From: Podocnemis expansa
Taxonomy: Eukaryota; Chordata; Testudines; Podocnemididae
Length of the DNA: 64,000 bases
NCBI GenBank assembly: GCA_007922195.1
Contig: ML682038.1
Coordinates: 7,125,950 to 7,189,949, forward strand
Reading direction: 5' to 3'
The notes under the pieces were generated by a model that did not search any database, was not told the origin of the DNA, and worked only from the letters and a program-made list of their open reading frames with translations. Positions 45,741 to 56,089 of the stretch are shown here, piece after piece. The position numbers and the translations under genes are program-made. Numbering within the stretch: position 1 is the first letter of the stretch; every line of letters begins with the position of its first letter.

Positions 45741-45842
45741 GCAGTGCAGGGACACGCATCTTGAAGAACCGTGGGTACTGCACAACAGGTGAGTACCCTC
45801 CATTTCTTCTTCGAGCAGTGTCCCCGCTGCTCCACTGCAGGT
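45741..45842 (+). repeat. DIRS copy 2 internal complementary region
   Basis: 45741-45803 is the reverse complement of the left end (GAAGAACC-GTGGGTACTGCA and ACAACAGGTGAGTACC). 45802-45842 is the reverse complement of the right end (TTCTTCGAGCAGTGTCC, GCTGCTCCACTG). The two halves meet at CCATTTCTTC, which corresponds to the AAT junction plus one extra base. Confidence 0.9.
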
Positions 45843-46004
45843 GATTATCAAGCAGTACATTAGTTGGTGGAGGGGACTTTGGAGCTACCCCTGGTAGCTG
45901 TACTAAGTACTGCAAGCCCTACAGATGCATCCACAGAGGCATCAAGATCAATCATATAGTGCTTTATGAAGGTATCAACGCCCAGGTAGCTGCTCTAGAA
46001 ATGT

Positions 46005-46817
46005 CTACGATTGGACATTGTGGAGAAATGCTGTAGAACTGAAGATTGATCTCGTAGAGTTGGCTCTAAGTGAGTGCGGAGGTTCGAAGCCGTGCTTCCT
46101 GTATGCGATGTGGACACAGGTAGAGATCCACTTAGATAGTCTCTGTTTTGAAATTGGATTGCCTTTTGACTTTTCCGTGATTGAGACAAATAGCCTGGGC
46201 GTTTTGCGGAAGGTCTTCGTTCTGTCTATATAGTAAGCTATTGCCCATTTAACATCTAGGGTATGCAAAGCAGCCTCTGTTTGAGTTTTATGCGGTTTTG
46301 GGCAGAAAACTGGCAGATGTAATGCCTTATTGATATGGAATGCCGAGGAGACCTTCAGTAGAAATTTGGGGTGTGACCTAAGGGAAACTTTGTTCTTCGT
46401 AAAGGTGGTGAAGGTGGGGCAAGCCATCAGTGCTGCTATTTCACCAATGCGCCTAGCCGATGTTATTGCCACTAAAAATGAAACCTTGATTGACATATGG
46501 AGTAAGGAGCATGATGCCAGCAGTTTGAAGGGTGGTCTAGTGAGGGATCTCAAAACTAGAGACAGGTCCCATGGAGGGACTTGTGGTCTAACATCCAGGA
46601 AGGTATTGTGGATACCATCCATGAATCATTTCACAATGTGGTGAGAAAATAAGGATGAGTCGTCCGCCAAATCGTGGAAAGTCGAGATGGCCAACAAGTG
46701 GACTTTAATAGTGGTTGCAGCTAATCCTTTCTCTTTCAGGTCAAGGAGATACTGAAGTACATCTGGGATCTGGGCAGATTGCAGTGAAAGGTGACACTCC
46801 TGGCAAATCTCCTCCAT
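46005..46817 (-). pseudogene. DIRS copy 2 tyrosine recombinase
   Basis: Two frames separated by one stop (46817-46626, 46622-46005) give one recombinase. The N-terminal part has TTIKVHLLAISTFHDLADD and the catalytic core has ITSARRIGEIAAL, with the first Arg. The second box reads LRANSTRSIFSS, where the usual His is Asn but the Arg is kept. This is the reverse of copy 1, which keeps His and loses Arg. The final segment with the nucleophilic Tyr is not readable in frame. Confidence 0.85.
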
Positions 46818-47280
46818 TTCTGTAGGTAAGTCACCCTGGTTGCTGGCCTTCTACTGTTTATTAACACTTGTTTTACTCTATCCGAGCACTGTTGTTCTAG
46901 GTCATTGAGCCATCTAGGAGCCAGGCCATGAGATAAAGATTGTTCAGGTAAGTATGCTGAGTTTTTCCCTTGTTTTGCGTGAGCAGACTTGGGATGAGTG
47001 GAAGGGTGATCGGAGTCACTATTGACATTTGAAGAAGAGAAGAATAGCATGTTTGCCTCGGCCACACAGGGGTGATCAGTGTGAGTATTGCCTTGTCCTG
47101 CTTTGTCTTTTGGAGTGTTTTGGGGATCATGGGAATCGGGGAAAAAGCATAGAGGAGAACCCGATGCCACTTTATTAGGAATGTGTCCCCCATTGACCCG
47201 TGACCGAGACCTACTTTGGAACAAAATCAGACGCACTTGCTGCTCTGTGTCGCAGACAGGTCTGTCATCAGCTGACCCCA

Positions 47281-48030
47281 TCAATGGACTATGTCTGCGA
47301 GGACTGCATTGTCTAATTCCCATTCGTGGGGTTCCACGAAGTTTCTGCTCAGCACGTCCGCAGTCGTGTTGAGCCTGCCAGGTAAATAGATTGCCGCTAG
47401 CCATATTCCATGGCATATAGCCCACTCCCATAACTTGAGGGCCTCTGCACATAAAGACTGGGAACAGGCACCCCCCTGTCGATTGGTGTAATACATTGCT
47501 GCAACATTGTCCATTAATACCTTTATGCTTTTCCCTGCTATCATGTATAGGAAATGTCAACAGGCATTCCTTATTGCCCGTAGCTCAAGAAGGTTTATGT
47601 GTAGATGCCTCTCGTGATGCGACCACTTGGCCTGCACCGTCAGGTCCCCCAGATGTGCACCCCATCCTGTAAGGGAGGCATCGGTTACGAGTAGGAGAAC
47701 TGGTGGCCTCTAAGAGAAAGGAACACCCTGCCGGAGGTTTTCCAGCGAGGCCCACCATGTAAGAGTGTCCTTTATTATTTCTGGTATAGAAAGTATACGG
47801 TGTTTCAAGTGTGTGTGTGATTTGAAGTTCTTCAGGAACCATATCTGTAGGTGTCTCATATGGAGTCTGGCGTTGGGTACGAGGTATGTTGCTGCTGCCA
47901 TGTGCCCCAAAAGCTGCATATGTGTGAGAGCTGTAACCGCAGGTGCAGAAAGAGCATTTCTTATGATGTTTAGTATGGCTGTGACTCGGTCGTTTGTGAG
48001 GAAGGCCCTGCAGGAGGGGGTATGAATCAT
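47281..48030 (-). pseudogene. DIRS copy 2 RNase H and connection region
   Basis: The frame 47544-47281 has IKVLMDNVAAMYYTNRQGGA and AIYLPGRLNTTADVLSR, which match DIRS RNase H motifs (the M-D-N box and the C-terminal A-D-x-L-S-R box). Frame 48030-47710 holds the connection region with ALTHMQLLGHMAAATYLVP. They lie in different registers. Confidence 0.82.
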
Positions 48031-48111
48031 CGCACCTATAAATTGAATCTCCTGTGCTGGGTACAGGGAGCATTTTTTGTAGTTGATTGTCAGACCTAGG
48101 GAGAGGAAGAG

Positions 48112-48900
48112 TCACTCCGTAAGTGTCACTGCTTGTTCGGCCTCCACGAGTGACCGTGCTTTCAGCAGGAAATCATCCAAGTAGGGGAAGATTACTATCC
48201 CTTGCATTCGTAAATGAGCTGCGACTGACGCCATGACCTTTGAAAAAACCCTGGGGGCTGTGCAGAGGCCAAATGGGAGTATGTTGAATTGGTAATGACA
48301 GTCCTGAAAAGTGAAATGAAGAAATTTCCTGTGTGCGGGGTGAATGGAGATGTGGACATACGCGTCTTTGAGGTCGAGGGACACCAGCCAGTTGTCTTGT
48401 TCTAGGGAAGGAAGGATGTTAGACAGCATTACCATCTTGAACTTCTGCACCCTGATAAATTTGTTGAGGCCTCTGAGGTCTTAGATTGGTCTCCAACCCC
48501 CTGTTCTCTTCTTTGTTAGAAAATATCGGTAGTAAAACCCCTTTCCCCTGAAATGGGCGGGTACCTCCTCTATTGCCCCAATGCTCAAAAGAGTGTGTAT
48601 CTCTTCACGTAGTACTTGTACGTGAGAGGGGTCCCTGAAAAGGGATGGGGAAGGGGTTTTGGGAAGAGGTTTAGATGAAAAAGGAATTAGATATCCGGAG
48701 TTGATTATCTCCAACACCCATCTGTTCGACGTGATGGCAGACCATCGGTGCAGGAATGGTGTTAACTTATTCTTAAAGAGGAGGGAATTTCTGGTGTTAC
48801 TACTGCCATGGACTGTTGAATGACTGGGTGCACCCTCGACCAAGTTCTCAAAATTGCTGCTTAGCCCCTGACTGCTGCAGGTTGGAGGAGGACTGTGCAT
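48112..48900 (-). pseudogene. DIRS copy 2 reverse transcriptase
   Basis: The upstream frame (48900-48481) ends GKGFYYRYFLTKKRTGGWRP at a stop. The downstream frame (48450-48112) holds WLVSLDLKDAYVHISIHPA (first catalytic Asp), ILPFGLCTAPRVFSK and VIFPYLDDFLLKA (active site YLDD). Palm residues are kept; the internal stop and the early end after LVEAEQA inactivate it. It aligns well with copy 1 RT at 5338-6195. Confidence 0.88.
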
Positions 48901-49045
48901 TCTGCCTGCGCCTCAAGTTTGACTGCCTAGCTCATGAGCGTATACTATCAAATCTCCTGTGTTGTTGATAAGGGTATCTAGTACCGGAGTTAGGTTGATA
49001 CATGTTGTATCTAAATCTAGGCATGGGGGCCTGAATGCCTAGTGT

Positions 49046-51042
49046 TCAGAGAGTGGCCCTTGAGTCCTTGAGTGAGTGCATAATTTCGTTGGTCTTTTGT
49101 GCACATAGCTTGTTCCTGTCAAATGGAAGGTCCTTGATGATGGACTGAAGCTGCCTGGGTAGCGCTGCTGCATGAAGCCAGGAGGATCGACGAAGGACCA
49201 CCATGGATCCTATAGTCCTAGCTGCCATATCCACTATGTCCAGTGCCACTTGGAGAGCTGTTCTGGATATTAGGAATCCTTCTTGAATGATGGAGTTAAA
49301 GCACTCCTTCCTATCCTCTGGAACTGAACCAATAAAGTCTATCAACTTTGAGTAATTGTCGTGGCTGTAATTCGATAGAAGGGTGGCATAGTTTGCCATC
49401 CTCAACTGTAATGTGGCAGATGTATAAATCTGCTTCCCTAGGAGGTCCATCTTTTTGTCTTCTTTGTCTGATGGGGTGGCTCTATTATGAGCTTGCTTTA
49501 GCCTCTGGTTTGCTGCATCAACTACTAAGGAGTTTGCTTGTGGGTGGGAAAAAAGGAACTCGTTATTACTTGGTGTGATGAAATATTTTTTTGTCTGTTT
49601 TCCTATTAGTCAGTGGTGCTGAGGCCTGATTCTGCCAGACGATAGTTGCTGGCTCCATAATGCCCTCATCCATGGGCAGGGAAACTTTGGATGAGGTAGT
49701 GGATTGCAAAATCCTATATAATTTGTGCTTAGAACTAGGCACGGACTGCTCTGGTAAATCCAATGTTGCAACAACCCGCTTAAAGAGCCCTTGAAACTGC
49801 TTGGCATCATCCGCCCAAGGCAGTGGGTCATCATTGGGGTTCATGTCCTGGGGAATATCCGTACCCTGAGGTTTTTTGTGGTTGTCCTGTGCCGGTGTTA
49901 CTATGGCCGGGGTGTTCTGCATACTCTGTACCTGTGTTGGAGGTTGTGCATAGGGCACCCAATTTGGCCATGATACCCATGGTATTCCCTGCGGGGAGAA
50001 CAGGTACCATGGAATGTTTAGCCAGGGCCACATTTGGGCCTGTTGAGGCGCCATGGTTGCTTGCTGTGGTGGACTGCTGTCGATGTGAGCATCCCCATCT
50101 GAACTGTATTGAGATCGTTGGTCAAAGGAAGGTGGGGATGCAGACCTGTCATCCTCCTCCGAGGATTGCATCCCATAAAGAGGGGAAAACTCCAGTGAGG
50201 AGCCTGAAGAAAATTCATCTCTCAAGAAATGCTTTGTCTTCCTCCTGTGTTTGTGAGGAGGAAATTGTAGGTGGCTAGGGTTGGCTTGCTCTGTCCCCTG
50301 CCCCGGTACCGTAGGGGGCGGAGCTGGGGGAGGGGCATGCAGAGGCTGCGGTACCCGCATTTGATGGAGGGATCCTGGCATCTGAGCATAAAAAGGCGCT
50401 GGCAGCAGCGGCGCGTTGAGCATGGGCAGGAAGGTTGCTGTGGGCGCCGGCAACAGAGTATTCTGTGCTGGGCAATGGTGCCAGGGCTGTCGATCCTGCA
50501 AGCGGCGCTCCTGGGGCTAAAGCGCCATTGGTGGGTGGCATGGGTACCGCTGGAGGTGTCGGCGGTGCCAGTGTGTTGGTTGATGGCAGTGCGCCCAGAG
50601 AAGGAAGCTGCGGGACCAGCGCGGGGCCGCTCAGTGCCGGTCTTGACCCTCGCTTTGCTGACGAGCCTGAGGGGTGCAAATTCACCCTGTCACGGGGTTT
50701 TTTGGAGGGTCCTGAAGCCTCCCTAGACCCTGAGCAACTGTGGCCAGATCTAACTTTTTTTGTTGGCACTGGTGAAGATGAGGTGGATGCCCACTTCAGA
50801 GTTGTGTCCCTGAGCAGCGATTCGCTGGGATACGATGCCGGGCGAAGGGCTCCTTCCATCAGGAGGAGCTTTAACTTTCTGCTCCTTTCCTTCCTAGCCC
50901 TTGATTTCAGGCTGGTGCAGTAAGGGCAGGAGTGAGCCAGGTGCCCCTCTCCTAAGCATTTTATACAGTTTTCATGGCCGTCTGAGGCGGGCATGGGATC
51001 ATTACAAGTGGCACACAGCTTGAAGCCCGAGGCTGTCGGCAT
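49046..51042 (-). pseudogene. DIRS copy 2 gag-like region
   Basis: The first frame (51042-50275) starts MPTASGFKLCATC and has a CCHC knuckle CIKCLGEGHLAHSC, then a basic stretch and Ser/Pro/Ala-rich sequence. A frameshift leads into the second frame (50501-49566), Gln/Pro-rich, and then a third (49450-49046) with ALQVALDIVDMAARTIGSMV. The order and knuckle match copy 1. Gag would package element RNA. Confidence 0.78.
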
Positions 51043-51219
51043 TGTCCTTGCTGCTGGTAACGTTAGAGTCTGTGAGGAATCTTTCTCTCTCTATTTTTTT
51101 TTTTAAAAAGAAAGCAGTTCAAAACATTAATTAAGCACTAACCAACTAGCTAACTATAAAGAAAGAAAAAGTAACTAAGTATAACGCTACCACTAAACTA
51201 AACTCAGTCAGGCTGAGGA

Positions 51220-51403
51220 GCTGCTGTAGTTTGGTTGCTGAGTGAACGGCGGTTGAGAAGGAGCTGCTGGGTGGGGTGGGGGGCACGTTCCAAATGGTGT
51301 TAAAGTGATTGCGAGCCCTTTGGGCACGCGCGCACCTCCCGACGCTGGGTGCGGGCACAGCCACACATCTACAGTGGAGCAGCAGGGACACTGCTTGAAG
51401 AAG
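51220..51403 (-). repeat. DIRS copy 2 right inverted terminal repeat
   Basis: This is the reverse complement of the left repeat at 45493-45690. The outer end is CTGCTTGAAGAAG, directly followed by AATCCCAC of the interrupted PLE. Confidence 0.87.
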
Positions 51404-51958
51404 AATCCCACTTCAACAGACACTTTGAAGATGGGGGACTTACAGAATGGGAGGAAAATAAATGCAGGGAAGTGTAAGTCATAGAATCAGGTCACACTGT
51501 AACAGTAAATCAAAGCAGTTAAGAGTCAAACAATGGGGAACAGCATATAGAAGAAGATGAGGTCAAATCACCTGTTGTAATGGGGAAAAAAAATCTGAAG
51601 TCCTTATTTAGTCCTGAAGAGACAGAGTCAAATTTGCATATGAATTCTAATTCTGAAGTTTCTCTTTAAAGTCTTGCTGTGTTATTCATCTGTTTGAGCA
51701 CAGCTGTTAGCAAATCATCAATGGCGTGATCAGAAAAATTTAAGTGCTCACCTGCTGGTTTTTGAATGTTGTTATTTCTGATGGCAGATTTGTGTCCATT
51801 TATTCTTTTGCAAAGAGACTGTCCTCTGTTTGTCCAAAGTATCGGTGGGGGCATTTCTGGCACATGATGGCATAAATCACATTGGTGGGTGAGCAGGTGA
51901 ATGAACCCTTGATGGACCAGCTGGTTTTATTAAGTCCTGTGATGCTGTCTCCACAGAA
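51404..51958 (-). mobile_element. Penelope-like element copy 3, right part with GIY-YIG
   Basis: This continues the PLE interrupted at 45462. The minus frame 51863-51666 reads SLCKRINGHKSAIRNNN and EHLNFSDHAIDDLLTAVL, the GIY-YIG endonuclease C-terminal part as in copy 2. Matching sequence runs to about 51958 (CCTGTGATGCTGTCTCCAC), where it is 5'-truncated. Confidence 0.82.
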
Positions 51959-52095
51959 ACGCTATGAAAGTTTACTTACAAATTCTTGCTGGAGAGCCAT
52001 TCTTATTGAACTATATATTCAACACTTGATAAATTCATTAATTTTTGTGGACATGCAAGAATGTGAACTAATGATAAAGAATCTGTTTATATAGC

Positions 52096-53523
52096 CAGGG
52101 CCAGATTAACCCAGGAGTCAGAGGGGCTGCAGCCCAGGGCCCTGCCAAAATCCAGCCCCAACTGGCTATCCCCTGCTCCCAAGGAGGCACTACCTTAAGG
52201 AAATGTAGGACCTTCCCACGCCCTACTCCAGGGAGCATAGCCTCCTGGTCACACCCTCCAACAGCAGGAAGATTGTCTTTAGGCTGCTTCCAGCTGAACT
52301 GGCTGCAATTTCCCCATTCCAGGAAGCTGCCAACTGCCTTCCTTTTGCAGGAAGGGGGATGCAGCCTGCTCCAGGCTGGACTTCTAGCAACCACAGGCAC
52401 AAGGAGGCTGGAGGGGAGAGGGGAACTGGGCAAGAGAGGTGAACAAGGATGTGAAGGACTAGAGGAGTTGAAGGAGGCAGGACAGGATGAGTTGGTAAGG
52501 ACTAGTGGATGGCTGGAGGAGGGATGAGATATGCAGGGCAATCAGGAGACAGTGAGGTTATGAGGCTGGGGGAAGGAGGCTGGAGCAGAGGCAGATGTAA
52601 GCGGGTGATACTCTGGGGTAAGGGGGTTGTGAGGAAGGGAGGGGAAGCAAGAGGGAGAATGTGAGAGCAGAACCCCTACTGCTCAGGCTGTCACAGCTTG
52701 CAGGCAGGCAGGGTGCTCTCTGACACTGATGTGGATGTAGACAGGGAGTCACAGAGAACCTCTCACAGCTGCCACACAACCCCCACAGCAGTGGGAGAGT
52801 AGAACATGGGCCCACAGACTCTTCCCAACCAATGTTCCTTGTCAGCTGCATGGCCGCGCCACCCCCATGGCTGTCCCGCACAGGGGACACTTCCAGCTGT
52901 GCATGGCTAGCAGCCAGAGTCCCTACCAGGCTAGAAGACTCTGTCTTCCGGCCAGCTGAGAGCTCCTCTGGAGCTGGGAGTTTTAAAAACTCCCGCCCAG
53001 AGAAGTTCTGATAGAGCATGCTCAAAAGTTCTGAGCATGCTCCATCAGTGCTTCTCCAACTGGAGAAGCCATGGTTTTGCCATGCCGCTCCAGCTGCTAG
53101 GTAAGAGTGAGGGAGGGGTTGAGCCGGCTGGGGTGTTACTAGGGGAGCAGGCTAGGGTGGGAGGAATGAAGGGATTGGACTGGCTCGGGGGGGGGGGCTT
53201 ACTGGGAGAGCAGGGGGGCAGGATGGGGCCCAAGGAGGGGGGCCTCACAGCGAGCAACATGAGTTGCTCAGCTGCCTCAGGGCCTTAGAGAGAATGTTGT
53301 TCCCAACCCTGCAGGGTGCTATCACTGCCGGGGGTAGGGGAGAATGGGACATGGGCCCACAGAGCTCTCCCATCGTGCACTGCCATTGATGGGGGGGCAA
53401 TGTATGTATGGTTCCCCAGGTGACAGAGCCTCCACTCTTCTGGCCCCAGGCTGGCCAGTGGCTGCCTATGAGCCCCCAAAAATCTCATAGCCCTCAGCCT
53501 GCAAGAGCATTAATCCAGCCCTG
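52096..53523. mobile_element. Long non-autonomous hAT-type element, CAGGGCCRGATTAA family
   Basis: It starts CAGGGCCAGATTAACCC and ends GCATTAATCCAGCCCTG. Flanks TATATAGC (52088-52095) and TATACAGA (53524-53531) agree at 6 of 8. At 1.4 kb it is long, but I see no transposase. The interior is GC-rich with several chance frames on both strands. Confidence 0.7.
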
Positions 53524-53531
53524 TATACAGA

Positions 53532-54280
53532 ATCTAAATTTAAGGAGTTTGGAGAGTTGTTTATTTGGAGCATAGCTGGGACAACCACTCAGATCTACAG
53601 TACACTGAAGTCAATGGTAGCCGATTCTAACAATACAGGCTTCTTTCCAGCTATAAATATGAAACGTAGAACCTTGCATGTAGTGAGTTAAAAATTTTAT
53701 GTTTATTAACTCTTCCTATTTCTTAAATAATTCATATAACCTTCGCAAACAATGAATTGCAATTACTAGTCATCAGCAGGGATACACACACACGCATAAT
53801 TAAATAATCTAGGTTTGTCTTGCTGTTCCCCTTTTCCTCTCTTCTCAGTCCTAGTCTACATTCATTGTACTTTTTGGTGACAGTCGATGAGAGATGTGCA
53901 AGGTACATAAAATACCTTGCATATCTCCTGTCACCCTAATAACTCCCACGTACCTCTCTGTACACACTGTGATAAGTTGAACAGAAATGCCGTCCAGTCA
54001 CCTTAGCACTCCTTTTATAGGGCTGGAGTTACAGCACTGAGCTGTAGATCGATTAAGCGCGTCTTGACAGACCATTCAATCGAACCTGGAAGAGTGAACT
54101 GACAGCAGAGAATTTGCCGCCATCAGTGTAGACATGCCCTTGGTTACTGAATCAGAGCAGTCAGATGTCATTTTCAAATGAAGCTAACAGTGGATTATTT
54201 ATGTAGATGGGAAAATATTCCTTTAAGAGAGTTGGAATTCTTGCCTTTGGTATTTAGTGCAGTTTGAAAAACCCAACCCT
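53532..54280. other. Flank with a Harbinger-like MITE
   Basis: 53846-54135 has ends AGTCCTAGTCTACATTC and CAGTGTAGACATGCCCTT, a Harbinger-like MITE. The rest is unremarkable and leads to the Gypsy target site. Confidence 0.5.
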
Positions 54281-54466
54281 TGTAGAGTTTTAAGGGAGAT
54301 TATAATCCAGTAAAGAGGACAGCATATTCAGAGCTGTATAAGAAGTCTTTGTTGAAAGAGAACTGAGAGAGAGAGAGGAGACAGACAGATTTTCCTAGCA
54401 CCTAAACGACTCTCCCATTTATCACTATGACAACCCCAATGACCCTAGGTAGTCCAAAACACCACA
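54281..54466 (-). repeat. Gypsy 3' LTR
   Basis: It is 186 bp, starting TGTAGAGTTTTAAGGGAG and ending AAAACACCACA on the plus strand. Compared with the other LTR it differs at about seven sites. A purine tract (minus sense GAGGGGGAGGAATA, 54467-54480) adjoins its inner edge and is the likely polypurine primer. Confidence 0.93.
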
Positions 54467-54619
54467 TATTCCTCCCCCTCTAATGAACACCCCTCCCCAG
54501 AATAAAGCCCTCCCCCCCAGAAAGAATAAGAACTAAATTAGGAGATGAGGGTAGACTGCCCCATCTCCGGCAAACCCCTGGGGAATTATTCTGCCCCATG
54601 AAGAGGGGGTCACCACTAG

Positions 54620-55171
54620 CTAAAGATCCAGCCGATTAGGAGGCCTTCTGTCGCGAGGTGGATTACGGCGCACTTCTGGTGTGCCCACCCCACAAGGTGG
54701 TATTGGTGGTGGTGGGATCACAGGTACTGGGGAAGTAGCCGGAACCGGAGAGGATGTTGTGTCCGGTTGGTCCAGGGAGGCTGAAGGCATTGAAGGGGTG
54801 GCTGGAGCAGGAGAGACAGAAATAGTAGTTTCATGCTCTGATGTTGTATCATCAGTAAGGGTGAAGTCAAATATGTCTGCTGGAGATGCATCTTCTGTGT
54901 GGATATGATGGAGAAGCAGTTGATCTACATGCCGTCGCCAAACTAGGCCACTTGCTGTCTGGACAGAATAGGAAACAGGTCCTGTCTGGGCAATGACCGT
55001 TGCTGGGACCCATTTAGCTCCTGAAGCATAGTTTCGCACAAGAACTGGCTGTCCAATACTGAAGGTGCGGCCCTTTGTGCTTGGTGAATGTCTGCTGACC
55101 TGGTCCTGCTGTTGGCGTTGAACCACTTGCTGTGTGTCTCGTGGTTTCAACAAATCAAAGCAAGAGCGCAA
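54620..55171 (-). pseudogene. Gypsy integrase C-terminal domain and tail
   Basis: The frame follows the integrase core after one stop. It has LLKPRDTQQVVQRQQQ, then FSIGQPVLVRNYASGAKWVP and ATVIAQTGPVSYSVQT. The last matches the GPY/F-type C-terminal domain of Gypsy integrases, which contacts DNA. The tail after about residue 95 is Pro/Ser/Thr-rich and ends in a basic RRNPPRDRRPP stretch. It belongs to the same original protein as the 55172-56026 frame. Confidence 0.83.
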
Positions 55172-56026
55172 CTACCATCCCATCATAAGAAAAGCTGGAG
55201 ATGCCTTAGTTGTAGCCTGTGGAGTGTTTCTGTAGGACAACAAGAAGTTGTCCAGACGCTTATGAAGAGGTGAACGTCCCTTTGCAGATTTTAGAGCTTG
55301 CTTCATAGTCTGTACAAACCTTTCAGCAAGTCCATTGGTGGAAGGATGATACGGTGCTGACCTGATGTGATGTATTCCATTGGCCTTCATAAAAGTTTCA
55401 AAATCCTGAGAAATGAATTGTGGTCCATTGCCACTCGCCAGCTGTTCTGGAAGACTGTAACGACTAAAAAAGCCACGCAGGGTCTGAATAGTGGCTTCCG
55501 TAGTAGTGGACTGCATTACCGAGACTTCTGGCCATTTTGAATGGGCACCCACAGCAATTAAAAACATACATCCTTCAAATGGGCCAGTAAAATCAACATG
55601 GGTATGTTGCCATGGCCTTTCGGGCCAATCCCATGGGTGAAGAGGTGCCAACTGAGGCACGCTCTGGACGCTCTGGCATGAGGTACAAGCTCTAGCCATT
55701 TCTTCAATGGCCCTGTCTAAGCCCAGCCACCAGAAATAGCTCCATGCAATTTCTTTCATGCGCACTATGCCACAGTGACTTGAATGGAGCTGTTCCAACA
55801 AACGTGGTCTTAATGAAGGTGGGATAATGACACGCATACCCCACAACAAACACCTGGATTGGGTCGATAACTCTGTCCTCCTAGACACATAGGGGCGGAG
55901 GTCAGGAGAGACCTGAGAGTCGGGTAAGAAAGTTCCATGCATCACGAAATCCATAACTCGTGAGAGTACTGGGTCAACCCATGTTGCTTTCTTCACTTGA
56001 GAAGTCGTGACGGGTGTGTTTTCCAC
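55172..56026 (-). pseudogene. Gypsy integrase core
   Basis: The 284-codon frame has the N-terminal HHCC zinc finger (His81, His84, Cys114, Cys117) and a DDE core. The first Asp is at residue 145 (THVDFTGPF). The second catalytic position reads ASGNGPQF at residue 199, so Asp is replaced by Gly. The Glu at 235 (NGLAERF) is kept. Integrase would join cDNA to the genome; this copy lacks an essential metal ligand. It is separated from RT/RNase H upstream and from its C-terminal domain downstream by stops. Confidence 0.9.
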
Positions 56027-56089
56027 CTGTTCAAGGTAAAAGATTCCTTCCTGGCCCAGATCCTGACTGTGTGCCGGTAAGGGTAGCCT

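Larger units (their letters stand above)
45463..51403 (-). mobile_element. DIRS-type retrotransposon, copy 2, nested in a PLE
   Basis: On the minus strand, right to left, it has gag with a CCHC knuckle, RT, RNase H and tyrosine recombinase. It has inverted terminal repeats and an ICR. It is inserted in PLE copy 3, so the pre-insertion sequence is known from other PLE copies. The left junction reads GGGAGAAAAAT|GGAGG and the right GAAGAAG|AATCCCAC, so only AAT is shared and no longer duplication exists. All genes carry stops or frameshifts. It is about 5.9 kb, without the later hAT insertions seen in copy 1. Confidence 0.92.

Noticed and set aside
45466..51403. Retrovirus or endogenous virus
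   Set aside because: There are no LTRs, protease or envelope. The recombinase, inverted ends and ICR identify DIRS.
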